This document shows, one piece after another, positions 1 through 8,390 of a stretch of DNA of 64,000 bases. Below the pieces are notes generated by a model, which was not told where the DNA came from, ran no database searches, and saw nothing but the letters and a program-made list of their open reading frames with translations. The number at the start of each line of letters is the position of its first letter. Position 1 is the stretch's first letter. Position numbers and translations under genes: made by a program. Location: assembly GCA_033852115.1 (NCBI GenBank), contig JAWSVE010000008.1:372001-436000 (forward strand), given 5' to 3'. The stretch is from JAWSVE01 sp033852115 (GTDB lineage Bacteria; Pseudomonadota; Gammaproteobacteria; Pseudomonadales; Cellvibrionaceae).

Positions 1-495
1 TGCGCAGGGGGGTGTCACCAGGATGCCGCCCAATGACAAGCCGGTAGAGGCGACGGACAATGCAACCGCTCGTCGACGAACAAACCATCGCGTGATGAGG
101 GTTGTTGCAGGCAATAAACCCGCTGCCGAAAAACCTGCACCGAAAAGACTGTAGCTCAAATACAGTTGCCACAGAGCATCGGAGTAACGAACACCGATTA
201 ATGCCAAACAGCTGAGTGCAGCGCCTATCGAAATGAGAACTCTAGGATCTACTCTGTCAATTACTTTGCCGATCCAAAGCCCCGCAAAACCACTACTCAG
301 AAAAAATATAGTTACCGCTAGTGACGCATCTTCTAGATTGAATAGCCCTTCTTTGGCGAATGCGTCGAGAAAAACGGCATGATTGTAAAAACTCAGGCCG
401 GAGGTGAAGGTAAGAATGACCAGCAACGCCAGTGCTACTTTCCAGCCAAAAAACATCGGCTGTTTGCTAAGACTAGAATGACTGTTGCTGGACAT
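1..495 (-). CDS. MFS transporter, N-terminal part (cut by window edge)
   Basis: The 165 codons from an ATG at 495 to the left edge stay open on the minus strand; the C-terminal part lies outside the window. The N-terminal tail is short and hydrophilic. A first membrane segment starts near residue 14 (FFGWKVALALLVIL), and further hydrophobic helices follow. The loop after helix 2 reads G-K-V-I-D-R, a version of the major-facilitator motif A, and R-W-F-V-R-R-R-A-V-A follows helix 4, as in monocarboxylate/oxalate-type MFS carriers. An inner-membrane secondary transporter is therefore well supported, but the substrate is not. The next gene on the same strand, a thioesterase, starts upstream with about 30 bases between them, so the two may be co-transcribed. 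Confidence 0.85.
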   Translation of the reverse strand, partial: MSSNSHSSLSKQPMFFGWKVALALLVILTFTSGLSFYNHAVFLDAFAKEGLFNLEDASLAVTIFFLSSGFAGLWIGKVIDRVDPRVLISIGAALSCLALIGVRYSDALWQLYLSYSLFGAGFSAAGLLPATTLITRWFVRRRAVALSVASTGLSLGGILVTPPCA

Positions 496-525
496 AGTGA
501 TCGAAAATCAATGTAAACGAGGTGA

Positions 526-936
526 CTAATTTTGGGGATACAAAATCATTTGTGTGCAGCGAAACAGCGCGATGGTTTTGCCGGTATCTCGATGGACAAC
601 CTCGGCATCCCACACCTGCGTGGTTTTGCCTTTGTGAAAAACCCGTGCCGTACACTCAACCGTGCCTTCTCTTGCGGTACCCAGGTGATTAGATTTTAAC
701 TCTATGGTGGTAAAGCCTTGTGCGCCTTCCGGTAGAATGGCCATGCAGCCTAACCCGCAGCAGGTATCCGCAAGACTTACAACACTCCCAGCATGCATAA
801 AACCGTTGGGTGCCATAACGTGTTGGCTAACCGGCAACTCTGCAGTAAAACTGTCCTCATCGACATTTAATACTTTGATGCCTAAGTGTCCTGGAAGGTA
901 AGATCGGATACGTTGATTGAAATCATCAGGGGTCAT
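526..936 (-). CDS. PaaI-type hotdog thioesterase
   Basis: This 136-residue protein has the length and layout of a single hotdog fold. The central motif N-G-F-M-H-A-G followed by S-L-A-D-T matches the active-site helix of PaaI/YdiI-like acyl-CoA thioesterases, in which the Asp/Asn and the His-Gly region polarise water for thioester hydrolysis. The C-terminal half (IELKSNHLGTAREG, then ARVFHKGKTTQVW) is the usual beta-sheet that forms the CoA-side surface. The protein is presumably a cytoplasmic multimer. The acyl substrate cannot be read from sequence. It lies just upstream of the MFS gene on the same strand and may share its transcript. The family is certain; the specific pathway is not. Confidence 0.85.
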   Translation of the reverse strand: MTPDDFNQRIRSYLPGHLGIKVLNVDEDSFTAELPVSQHVMAPNGFMHAGSVVSLADTCCGLGCMAILPEGAQGFTTIELKSNHLGTAREGTVECTARVFHKGKTTQVWDAEVVHRDTGKTIALFRCTQMILYPQN

Positions 937-1089
937 ATGCTGGGGCCTTTTCTCAAAGTCTGGCGAAGTATTTTAGCCAGCCAGAATATTTTAAATTGGT
1001 GTAAAGTGCGAGTTAGAATCGCCGAATGTAAGGTTAGAATAGCTAAAGAGTGGCGGTGGATCATTTAGATCGTAGAACGAGGTAAGAAA

Positions 1090-1332
1090 GTGAGTGAATT
1101 TGACGGAGAGTTGCTCGTGGCTGCGGTAAACCAGGTGATGCCATTTGGAAAGTATAAAGGGCGTATTTTGTTAGAGTTGCCGGAGCCGTACTTAGTTTGG
1201 TTCAATCAGCAAGGGTTTCCTAAAGGCAAGCTTGGCGAACAGTTAGCAATGATGTATGAGGTCAAAAGAAATGGCCTTGAAGACATTTGTCGGCCGTTGG
1301 TTACTGCACGCACAGTTGGCAGCAAAACCTAG
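1090..1332 (+). CDS. DUF3820 family protein
   Basis: This is an 80-residue protein with a GTG start preceded by an AGGT ribosome-binding sequence. The core reads M-P-F-G-K-Y-K-G-R, then L-P-E-P-Y-L-V-W-F, then G-F-P-x-G-K-L-G-E, which is the signature of DUF3820. Proteins of this family are short, cytoplasmic and widespread in gammaproteobacteria. Some members have been discussed as quorum-regulated proteins, but no biochemical function is established. The gene stands alone between the divergent thioesterase and the convergent response regulator. The last ten or so residues are poorly conserved-looking and probably form a tail. Confidence 0.8.
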   Translation: MSEFDGELLVAAVNQVMPFGKYKGRILLELPEPYLVWFNQQGFPKGKLGEQLAMMYEVKRNGLEDICRPLVTARTVGSKT

Positions 1333-1355
1333 CTGGGACATAAGTGTATTCGTAT

Positions 1356-2264
1356 TTAGTTTGACAGGTGCTTTAGGGCAATAATCGCTGCGCCAGTACG
1401 GTTTTCTACATTCAATTTGCGAAAAAGTTGCTCTAAGTGTTTGTTGACGGTGCGAGGACTCATTGAAAGAATTGTGGCGATTTCCCGATTGGCTTTTCCT
1501 CGAGCGACCCACAAAAGAACCTCCGCTTCACGTCCGGTAATCGCTAGTGATTCTTTTAAGATTTCGCTTTCTTGGGGCTTTTTCATATCGACTATTTGCA
1601 GGAGAACCTCGTCACTGTGAGTTTGTCCTAAATAATCGACACGTAAAGGCTGGGTGCCTTCGCTCACATTAATGCCTTTGTCTTTGTTAAAATGCGGCGA
1701 CAAAAGTTTGCGAATTAATTGGGGTAGCGAATCTATTAGCCAAGCTTCATCAAGGCCGGCACGACTGAATAACTGGTGAGCTTGGGGTGTTCCCCATTTC
1801 AGTTCACCCAGGTTGTTGGTCGCGAAAAGGAACTGTCCCGCATTATCTAGTGCTGAGCGAGCACTGAGAGTCAGTCTGGCATTGTTTAAGTGAGTTTGCA
1901 TGCGTGCGACTAATTCAATACCGTTTACCGGCTTTGTAATGTAGTCGACACCTCCCGCATCGAAGCCTTTGACGATACTGTCGCTGTCAGATAAACCGGT
2001 CATAAAAATTACTGGTACATGTTCTAATTTTCCGATTGCTTTCAGTCGCTTGCATGTTTCAAAACCATCCATGTTGGGCATGAGCGCATCCATTAATATA
2101 ATGTCCGGGGTGATATTACTTGCGATCGTTAACGCCTGTTGACCTTCTAGAGCAACCAGTACAGTAGCGCCCGCTTGCTCTAACGTATCATTTAACATGC
2201 TTAAGGTTTCAGGCGTATCATCAACCACGAGAACGACATCACGCTTCTTCGATTGGCTGGTCAT
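1356..2264 (-). CDS. LuxR/FixJ-type response regulator
   Basis: This is a 302-residue two-component response regulator. Residues about 9-125 form a receiver domain with the acidic pair V-D-D and the phospho-acceptor Asp59 in L-M-D-A-L-M-P. Residues about 235-295 form a LuxR-type helix-turn-helix (T-G-R-E-A-E-V-L, then S-P-R-T-V-N-K-H-L-E). The start at 2264 is chosen because its ATG overlaps the stop of the upstream hybrid kinase (ATGA), indicating translational coupling. A longer in-frame start at 2342 would run deep into the kinase gene. The kinase is therefore the natural partner. The pair lies divergent from the amide/urea operon, which is the likely target by position. The linker between the domains (about 100 residues) is unassigned. 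Confidence 0.9.
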   Translation of the reverse strand: MTSQSKKRDVVLVVDDTPETLSMLNDTLEQAGATVLVALEGQQALTIASNITPDIILMDALMPNMDGFETCKRLKAIGKLEHVPVIFMTGLSDSDSIVKGFDAGGVDYITKPVNGIELVARMQTHLNNARLTLSARSALDNAGQFLFATNNLGELKWGTPQAHQLFSRAGLDEAWLIDSLPQLIRKLLSPHFNKDKGINVSEGTQPLRVDYLGQTHSDEVLLQIVDMKKPQESEILKESLAITGREAEVLLWVARGKANREIATILSMSPRTVNKHLEQLFRKLNVENRTGAAIIALKHLSN

Positions 2265-5200
2265 GCCTCGACCTCCAACACCTGAATCAGCGCGGCGAAC
2301 TGGAATTGATCTGACAGGTTCTGTAATTTTTTGACTAAGCATGGATCTGCCTCGTTATTCATAGTGAGTTGTCGTAGCTTTTCATTGATGCCATTGGCAT
2401 AGCCAATTTTTGCCAAGCGAATAAGCTCATTGCGAACGTCATTATTGAGGTCAATGGTTCGACGTTTGATATTGATAACCTCAGCTTTCGAAGGCGTTAA
2501 GCTGTGTTGGGTTGCTTCAGTGAGTTCGGTTTGAACTTCGCCATTCTCGCTATAGGACCAGTTAATTGAAGTGAAATGCGCAATGTTTTCTAGTAATTGA
2601 TCGATAGTAATGGGCTTTACTATGTAGCCGTCGTGAGGAGAAACCTCAAATTCATGGGGCGGTTGTGGGTGGGCATCCGCAGAAATCATTAGAATGCTTG
2701 CGGAGGGTGCGAGCTTTCTAAGTTGCTGGGCCAAAGACCAGCCACTCATTCCCGGCATGGTGATGTCGAGCAAAAAAACATCGGGTGGAGAATCGAGATG
2801 GCTGAGCATCTCGAGACAGTTTCTACCGTCCGAGGCTTGTAAAACGTTAAAGCCTAGAGGAGCCAAAATATCATTTAGAAGGCTGCGATGGCTTGGTTCA
2901 TCATCAACAATAAATAGTGTTTTTTCCTCGCCTTCGTAGCCGGTTGGCACTTTTTTGGTTGGAATTGTTGACGCTGTGTCAGTACTTGACAGCATCAACG
3001 ATACGGTAAAAGTACTCCCAATACCTGGTTGGCTATTAACTTTAATATCGCCGCCTAGTATCTCAATGAGAAGGTTAGTAATGGTCAGGCCTAAGCCTGT
3101 CCCCGCAACATAGGGGCCACCAGCTTTTCTCACTCGCTCAAATGGTCGAAAAACTCGATCCATATCTTTTTCGGCAATGCCTACACCTGTATCGCGAATG
3201 GTGAATACCGCTACTTGGCTGCGGTATGAAACGCTGAAGTCTACTGCACCCTCGTGAGTATATTTAACGGCGTTAGACAATAGGTTGATTAATATTTGTC
3301 GCAGCCGTTTTTCGTCAATTTTCACAGTGTCAGGTAAAGGCGTTAGGCGAGAATAGTGAAAACCAATGTTTTTATTGTGTGCTTGCATTTGGAACATGCT
3401 GACGATTTGTTCCAGCAATGTACTTAATTGAACACTGGAAGGCGCTAACTCGAGGCGTCCTGCTTCAATGCGTGATATATCTAACAGCCCTTCAATTAAA
3501 TCCGCTAGATACTCGCTACTCCGTCGAATGATACTTAGAGCACTGCGTCGTTTTGTAGGCAGGTTACTGTCTTGTTCGAGTAATTGCGCGTAGCCCATAA
3601 TGGCATTCAGCGGACTGCGTAGCTCATGGCTGATGCCTGTTAGGTATCGGCTTTTAGCTTGATTTGCAGATTCCGCCACTTCTTTGGCTTTTTGTAATTC
3701 CCTATCGGTCTCTTTATGCGCTTTGATTTCAGCAATAAGCAATTCGGTTTGGTGTTGGGTTTCTTCCAGTGCGACACGGCGTGCTTCATGAACGAGCGTA
3801 AACATCCATGAAACAACCCCTGAAACGATAAAAAGAATAAAAAATACATTGACTAGTGCGCTGGATATGAGGGTATTTTCAACATCCTGCTCCCAAGAAA
3901 TTTGTACATAAACCAAGAGCAACAAGCTTGCGATGACAAGATTGATCAGTATAAAAATGCCAATAAAGTGACCAAAGCGGCTTTGCAATAGGCGAGTCCA
4001 AGAATTCGGTAGGAGTAGACCTAACCAGGATGTGAGTTGATCTGATAATCGAGATTCTGTTTTGCACATATCATGGCAACGACTGTCCAACGAGCAGCAA
4101 AGTGAACAGATTGGACCTGCATAGGCTGGGCAATTTGCCATATCTTCGCGTTCAAATTCATGATTACAAATACAACACTCGATTTTGTTGTGCTCGCTAA
4201 ACGGAATGCTTTCTCGTGCTATGTAGTACTTGCCTTTCGTTAAGTAAGCTATGGCAGGAGCACTGACAAATGTTGATCCTAAGGCAATGTAAGATGAAAG
4301 CGCTTGCGCGACTTCACCAAATATTCCGAAATGGCTGGCAAAGCCGAGGCCGCTTGCAATGATCATTGATCCTACGCCAACGGGGTTGATATCGTATAAA
4401 TGGGCGCGCTTAAATTCCATTGTAGCTGGACGTAAACCTAGCGGCTTATTAATGACAAGGTCAGCAACCAAGGACCCAACCCACGCGAGTGCGACAATAG
4501 AATAAACGCCCAATATTTCTTCGAGTACCCGATACACCCCTAATTCCATAAGCATTAATGCGATGGCAACATTAAACACAACCCAGACCACGCGACCTGG
4601 GTGATTGTGCGTTAAACGAGAAAAGAAGTTAGACCAGGCAATCGATCCGGCGTACGCATTAGTCACGTTAATTTTTAGTTGCGAAAGAATGACGAACGCA
4701 CAAGTTAGCCATAAGGTAAGTTGAGGTGAGCCGTTTAGGTAGCCAAATGCGGTTAGATACATTCGGTTAGGGTCTGATGCGCGATCGAACTCTATGCCAT
4801 GGCTAAGCGCTAGTACGGCCAGGAAAGAGCCAATTAGGATTTTGGCAGTCCCAGTGATGATCCATCCGGGCCCTGCTGCAACCATCGCAAACCACCAACG
4901 AGCACTAGGTTTTTCTGTGTGCTCCTTAGGTAAGAACCGTAAGAAATCGACCTGCTCGCCGATCTGAGCAATGAGCGAAAAAAGTACCGCCGACGCTGCG
5001 CCAAACGCGAGAAGGTTGAAATCACTAGTTTGGGTTGCCGGAGAATAGCTGGTCCACAGATCAATGGCGTTATCCGATTGGAATGCGATGCAGGCAAGAG
5101 GAATGATCTGCAATAGTATCCATACTGGTTGTGACCAAACTTGAAAGCGACTGATTAGTGTTATTCCGTGTGTTACCAGCGGAATAACCACAATCGAGCT

Positions 5201-5665
5201 AATGACATAACCGATGGTTAAAGGAATACCTAATGTTAGTTCTAGCGCAAAGGCGAGAATGGCGGCTTCCAAAGCAAAAAAGATAAAGGTAAATGACGCG
5301 TAGATGAGAGAAGTAATCGTGGACCCGATGTACCCAAATCCTGCACCACGAGTAAGCAAATCTATATCTGTGCCCTGTTTCGCAGCATGGTAGCTAATAG
5401 GCAACCCGGTCAGAAAAATGATAACGCCTACCACCATGATGGCCGTCACAGCGTTACTGAATCCATAACTCAGTGTAATGGCACCGCCAATGGCTTCTAG
5501 GGCAAGAAATGAAATCGCACCCAATGCGGTTTGTGAAACATGCGCAGCACTCCAACGGCGAGCGCTTTTTGCGGTGAAGCGCAGGGCATAGTCTTCTAAC
5601 GTTTCATTCGCGACCCAGCGATTGTAGTTGCGTCTCACGCGAAAGACTTTTTGGTGTGGATTCAT
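2261..5665 (-). CDS. NCS1-permease/hybrid histidine kinase fusion
   Basis: This 1134-residue protein joins a transporter to a sensor kinase. Residues about 30-485 are polytopic and look like a nucleobase:cation symporter-1 (purine/cytosine/allantoin permease) domain. Residues 497-534 are a cysteine-rich patch (ten Cys, starting E-C-C-I-C), a likely metal-binding knuckle. Two more membrane segments follow (about 565-585 and 600-622), then a coiled coil. The HisKA domain has phospho-acceptor His680 in S-H-E-L-R-S-P. The HATPase runs about 780-895 (N-box near 794-798, D-T-G-V-G-I, G-T-G-L-G-L). A receiver domain runs about 916-1030 with Asp967, and about 100 unassigned residues end the protein. 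The design parallels transporter-sensor kinases such as CbrA (SSSF type). By position it may sense uptake of urea or short amides, which is inference. Confidence 0.9.
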   Translation of the reverse strand: MNPHQKVFRVRRNYNRWVANETLEDYALRFTAKSARRWSAAHVSQTALGAISFLALEAIGGAITLSYGFSNAVTAIMVVGVIIFLTGLPISYHAAKQGTDIDLLTRGAGFGYIGSTITSLIYASFTFIFFALEAAILAFALELTLGIPLTIGYVISSIVVIPLVTHGITLISRFQVWSQPVWILLQIIPLACIAFQSDNAIDLWTSYSPATQTSDFNLLAFGAASAVLFSLIAQIGEQVDFLRFLPKEHTEKPSARWWFAMVAAGPGWIITGTAKILIGSFLAVLALSHGIEFDRASDPNRMYLTAFGYLNGSPQLTLWLTCAFVILSQLKINVTNAYAGSIAWSNFFSRLTHNHPGRVVWVVFNVAIALMLMELGVYRVLEEILGVYSIVALAWVGSLVADLVINKPLGLRPATMEFKRAHLYDINPVGVGSMIIASGLGFASHFGIFGEVAQALSSYIALGSTFVSAPAIAYLTKGKYYIARESIPFSEHNKIECCICNHEFEREDMANCPAYAGPICSLCCSLDSRCHDMCKTESRLSDQLTSWLGLLLPNSWTRLLQSRFGHFIGIFILINLVIASLLLLVYVQISWEQDVENTLISSALVNVFFILFIVSGVVSWMFTLVHEARRVALEETQHQTELLIAEIKAHKETDRELQKAKEVAESANQAKSRYLTGISHELRSPLNAIMGYAQLLEQDSNLPTKRRSALSIIRRSSEYLADLIEGLLDISRIEAGRLELAPSSVQLSTLLEQIVSMFQMQAHNKNIGFHYSRLTPLPDTVKIDEKRLRQILINLLSNAVKYTHEGAVDFSVSYRSQVAVFTIRDTGVGIAEKDMDRVFRPFERVRKAGGPYVAGTGLGLTITNLLIEILGGDIKVNSQPGIGSTFTVSLMLSSTDTASTIPTKKVPTGYEGEEKTLFIVDDEPSHRSLLNDILAPLGFNVLQASDGRNCLEMLSHLDSPPDVFLLDITMPGMSGWSLAQQLRKLAPSASILMISADAHPQPPHEFEVSPHDGYIVKPITIDQLLENIAHFTSINWSYSENGEVQTELTEATQHSLTPSKAEVINIKRRTIDLNNDVRNELIRLAKIGYANGINEKLRQLTMNNEADPCLVKKLQNLSDQFQFAALIQVLEVEA

Positions 5666-5924
5666 AAAAACGGAATTGCGCCGTATGGCAATGATGACAA
5701 TGAATGGTCAAAAAAATACGCGGTTAGGTTAATAGCTCGTGCTTGCTAAACGCCCCCAGTGCTACCTTTGTATGCTTAGTGCAATTCTTAGACCCTATGG
5801 GTTTACACCCTTCACATTCTTGTGACTGAAAAGCCGCAAAATTTCTCAAAGCTTGGTTTCGTCGTATTTGCCCTGCAGCCGCCAAGAACGTCTCAAAACT
5901 ATCTTGAAAACGAGATTTTCCATA

Positions 5925-5940
5925 TACGTCAATTGACGTA
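5925..5940. promoter_or_regulatory. 16-bp perfect palindrome, candidate operator of the amide operon
   Basis: TACGTCAATTGACGTA is a perfect inverted repeat in the 448-bp region between the divergent kinase gene and urtA. LuxR/FixJ-type regulators commonly bind short dyads, and the response regulator encoded next door is of that type, so it is the prime candidate to bind here. The rest of the gap shows no open gene. It holds both promoters and the leader hairpin described separately. Confidence 0.5.
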
Positions 5941-6009
5941 CTTGGTTAGAGCATCCTGCGAATAGCCGAATGCGGCACTCCCGCGCACACTATCCCTGAA
6001 TTTACATAC

Positions 6010-6052
6010 CAGGCGAGGCGACATTGCATAGAGCGATGTCGGTAAATGCCTG
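6010..6052 (+). promoter_or_regulatory. Nested hairpin in the urtA leader
   Basis: CGACATTGC and GCGATGTCG form a 9-bp stem with a five-base loop. It is enclosed by an outer CAGGC/GCCTG stem. The structure ends about 60 bases before the urtA start codon and would lie in its 5' untranslated region. I compared it with guanidine riboswitch motifs and it does not match. It may be an RNA regulatory or stabilising element. Confidence 0.35.
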
Positions 6053-6113
6053 CGACGGGGGAGACGTTCCGACAAGAGCGTTGCCGCTATTTCAAACTGA
6101 GGAGAGCAAGACT

Positions 6114-7340
6114 ATGAGCAAGTTTTCTGTAAAAAAACGAATACTGCTTCGAGCATTAAGCGCAATACCAGCCGGGCTGCTGATGGCTGGTGTGGCGTCA
6201 GCTGAAGTCAATACAACTGGCCTCGCGGTGACTGACGACACAGTCACCGTCGGAATTTTACATTCAGTGACCGGCACCATGGCCATCAGCGAAACAGGTT
6301 CAGTGCAAGCCGAAAAGCTTGCGATTGAACAAATCAACGCAATGGGCGGTGTGCTGGGTAGAAAGATTGAGTATATCCAAGAAGATGGCGCTAGTGATTG
6401 GCCCACCTTTGCAGAGAAATCCAAAAAATTACTGGTAAACGATAAGGTGGCGGCAGTGTTTGGTTGTTGGACTTCTGCTTCACGTAAAGCTGTATTACCA
6501 GTATTTGAGCAATACAACGGCATGCTGTATTACCCAACATTTTATGAAGGCTTAGAGCAGTCGCCGAATGTAATCTATACCGGCCAAGAAGCAACGCAAC
6601 AAATTATTGCTGGAATCGATTGGGTGGCGAAAGAAAAAGGAGCAAAAAGTTTTTACTTATTAGGTTCAGATTATATCTGGCCTAGGACATCCAACAAAAT
6701 TGCGCGCAAGCATATCGAAAAGTTAGGGCTCAAAGTGGTGGGTGAAGAATACTACCCGCTAGGCCACACGCAATTTAACTCAGTAATCAACAAGATTAAA
6801 TTGAAAAAACCTGATGTCATCTACGCGATTGTCGTCGGTGGTTCCAATGTTGCGTTTTACAAACAGTTGAAGGCAGCGGGTATCAATCTCACGAAAGAAA
6901 AACCATTGTTGCTCACCATTTCGGTTACAGAGGATGAGATTCTCGGTATCGGAGGTGAAAACATTGAAGGCGCTTATGCGGCGATGAAATATTTCCAAAG
7001 CCTTGACAACCCCAACAACGAAGCATTTGTGAAAGCGTTTAAAGCCAAGTACGGAGACGACATCGTGATCGGTGACGTAACGCAAGCTGCGTACCTCGGG
7101 CCTTGGTTGTGGAAAGCAGCTGTCGAAAAAGCAGGATCGTTTGATATCGATAAAGTACGTGAGGCATCACCAGGTATCGAATTGACAACAGCGCCAGAAG
7201 GCTACGTCAAGATTCACCCCAATCATCACCTCTGGTCTAAAACCCGTGTAGGTTTAGCGAAAAAAGACGGCCAATACGATGTGGTCTATGAAAGTTCTGA
7301 CCTCATCGAGCCAAACCCTTTCCCTGAAGGTTACCAATAA
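6114..7340 (+). CDS. urtA: Urea/short-amide ABC transporter substrate-binding protein
   Basis: This is a 408-residue periplasmic binding protein of the UrtA/FmdD group. The start at 6114 is preferred over 6024 because a strong GAGGAGAG lies just upstream and the resulting N-terminus is a clean Sec signal (KKR, hydrophobic core, A-S-A cleavage near residue 26). The mature protein begins with T-V-T-V-G-I-L-H-S-V-T-G-T-M. It contains F-G-C-W-T-S-A-S-R-K and L-Y-Y-P-T-F-Y-E-G, typical of UrtA-like amide receptors. It opens a seven-gene operon with two permeases, two ATPases, a formamidase and FmdB. Because fmdA is in the operon, formamide or acetamide is as likely a ligand as urea. Confidence 0.9.
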   Translation: MSKFSVKKRILLRALSAIPAGLLMAGVASAEVNTTGLAVTDDTVTVGILHSVTGTMAISETGSVQAEKLAIEQINAMGGVLGRKIEYIQEDGASDWPTFAEKSKKLLVNDKVAAVFGCWTSASRKAVLPVFEQYNGMLYYPTFYEGLEQSPNVIYTGQEATQQIIAGIDWVAKEKGAKSFYLLGSDYIWPRTSNKIARKHIEKLGLKVVGEEYYPLGHTQFNSVINKIKLKKPDVIYAIVVGGSNVAFYKQLKAAGINLTKEKPLLLTISVTEDEILGIGGENIEGAYAAMKYFQSLDNPNNEAFVKAFKAKYGDDIVIGDVTQAAYLGPWLWKAAVEKAGSFDIDKVREASPGIELTTAPEGYVKIHPNHHLWSKTRVGLAKKDGQYDVVYESSDLIEPNPFPEGYQ

Positions 7341-7453
7341 ATCTCACTGCGGAAATATAGGGCATAGAGAGCACTGCAAGAAAGGTGGCGGCAGTAGTCG
7401 CCACCAATTGACAACACAGTATCCCGTCGGTGTGATTATTGGAGTATTTCGAC

Positions 7454-8380
7454 ATGTTTTCAGAATATAGTACCTCGGAGTTAACCGCGATATTCGCAAT
7501 GCAAGGCTTCGCCGGCCTGATACTATTTTCCGTCTTAGTCTTAATGGCGCTCGGTTTGGCGATTATTTTCGGTCAGATGGGCGTTATTAACATGGCGCAT
7601 GGAGAATTTATGATTCTCGGTGCATACATGACATATCTCACGTCTAACGTTTTTTCTAATTATATGCCGGGTTTGTTTGCCGGCTACTTCTTTGTCGCGA
7701 TGGCTATCGCCTTCGTTGTCACGTTTTCCCTAGGGGTTTTCGTGGAGTGGAGTTTGATTCGCTTTTTATACAAGCGTCCACTCGATACGTTACTCGCTAC
7801 CTGGGGTTTAAGTCTTATATTACAGCAGTTGTATCGTACGGTATTTGGTGCGCGGGAGGTTGGCGTAACGCTACCGGATTGGATGATGGGCTCCTATCAA
7901 CTGACAGAGATTGTCGAAGTGCCTATTAATGGAATATTCGTCATGGTACTGACTTTGTGTATTGCAATTGGTGTGTATTTTCTGATGTACCGATCGCGCT
8001 GGGGTAAAAAAGTACGCGCTGTTGTGCAAAACCGACCAATGGCAGGTGCAGTGGGTATTAATACCGAAAAAGTCGATCGCTATACCTTTGGTATTGGTTG
8101 TGGCATTGCTGGTATAGCGGGGAGTGCATTTACCATGATTGGTTCGACCGGACCAACAGCAGGGCAGCTATACATTGTCGATACTTTTTTAGTTGTAGTG
8201 TTTGGCGGTGCGCAAAGTTTATTGGGAACCATCGCATCAGCTTTCTCTATTTCGCAAGCACAATCCACAATGGAATTTTTCCTTAGCGGCTCGATGGCCA
8301 AAGTCCTTACGTTGTTGTTTGTGGTCGGCATATTAATGCTGCGTCCACAAGGTTTGTTCGCTTTGAAGATCCGCCATTAA
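7454..8380 (+). CDS. urtB: Branched-chain-type ABC permease UrtB/FmdE
   Basis: This 308-residue inner-membrane permease belongs to the LivH family. The ATG at 7454 has GGAG nine bases upstream; the alternative TTG at 7439 lies on top of that site and is rejected. Hydrophobic helices fill the protein. The stretch M-G-V-I-N-M-A-H-G-E-F-M-I-L-G-A is the conserved LivH/UrtB signature, and R-A-V-V-Q-N-R-P-M-A-G-A-V-G-I is the cytoplasmic EAA-like loop that docks on the ATPase. It pairs with the next gene (UrtC) to form the membrane channel of the transporter. A gap of about 110 bases after urtA without an obvious terminator suggests read-through. Confidence 0.92.
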   Translation: MFSEYSTSELTAIFAMQGFAGLILFSVLVLMALGLAIIFGQMGVINMAHGEFMILGAYMTYLTSNVFSNYMPGLFAGYFFVAMAIAFVVTFSLGVFVEWSLIRFLYKRPLDTLLATWGLSLILQQLYRTVFGAREVGVTLPDWMMGSYQLTEIVEVPINGIFVMVLTLCIAIGVYFLMYRSRWGKKVRAVVQNRPMAGAVGINTEKVDRYTFGIGCGIAGIAGSAFTMIGSTGPTAGQLYIVDTFLVVVFGGAQSLLGTIASAFSISQAQSTMEFFLSGSMAKVLTLLFVVGILMLRPQGLFALKIRH

Positions 8381-8390
8381 GGAGGCTGTT

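Noticed and set aside
473..655. 60-residue minus-strand open frame between MFS and thioesterase genes
   Set aside because: It overlaps the start of the MFS gene and the end of the thioesterase gene in another frame, with no family features.
5941..6113. Guanidine riboswitch before the urea/amide operon
   Set aside because: The leader has a hairpin, but the conserved ykkC or mini-ykkC motifs are not found.
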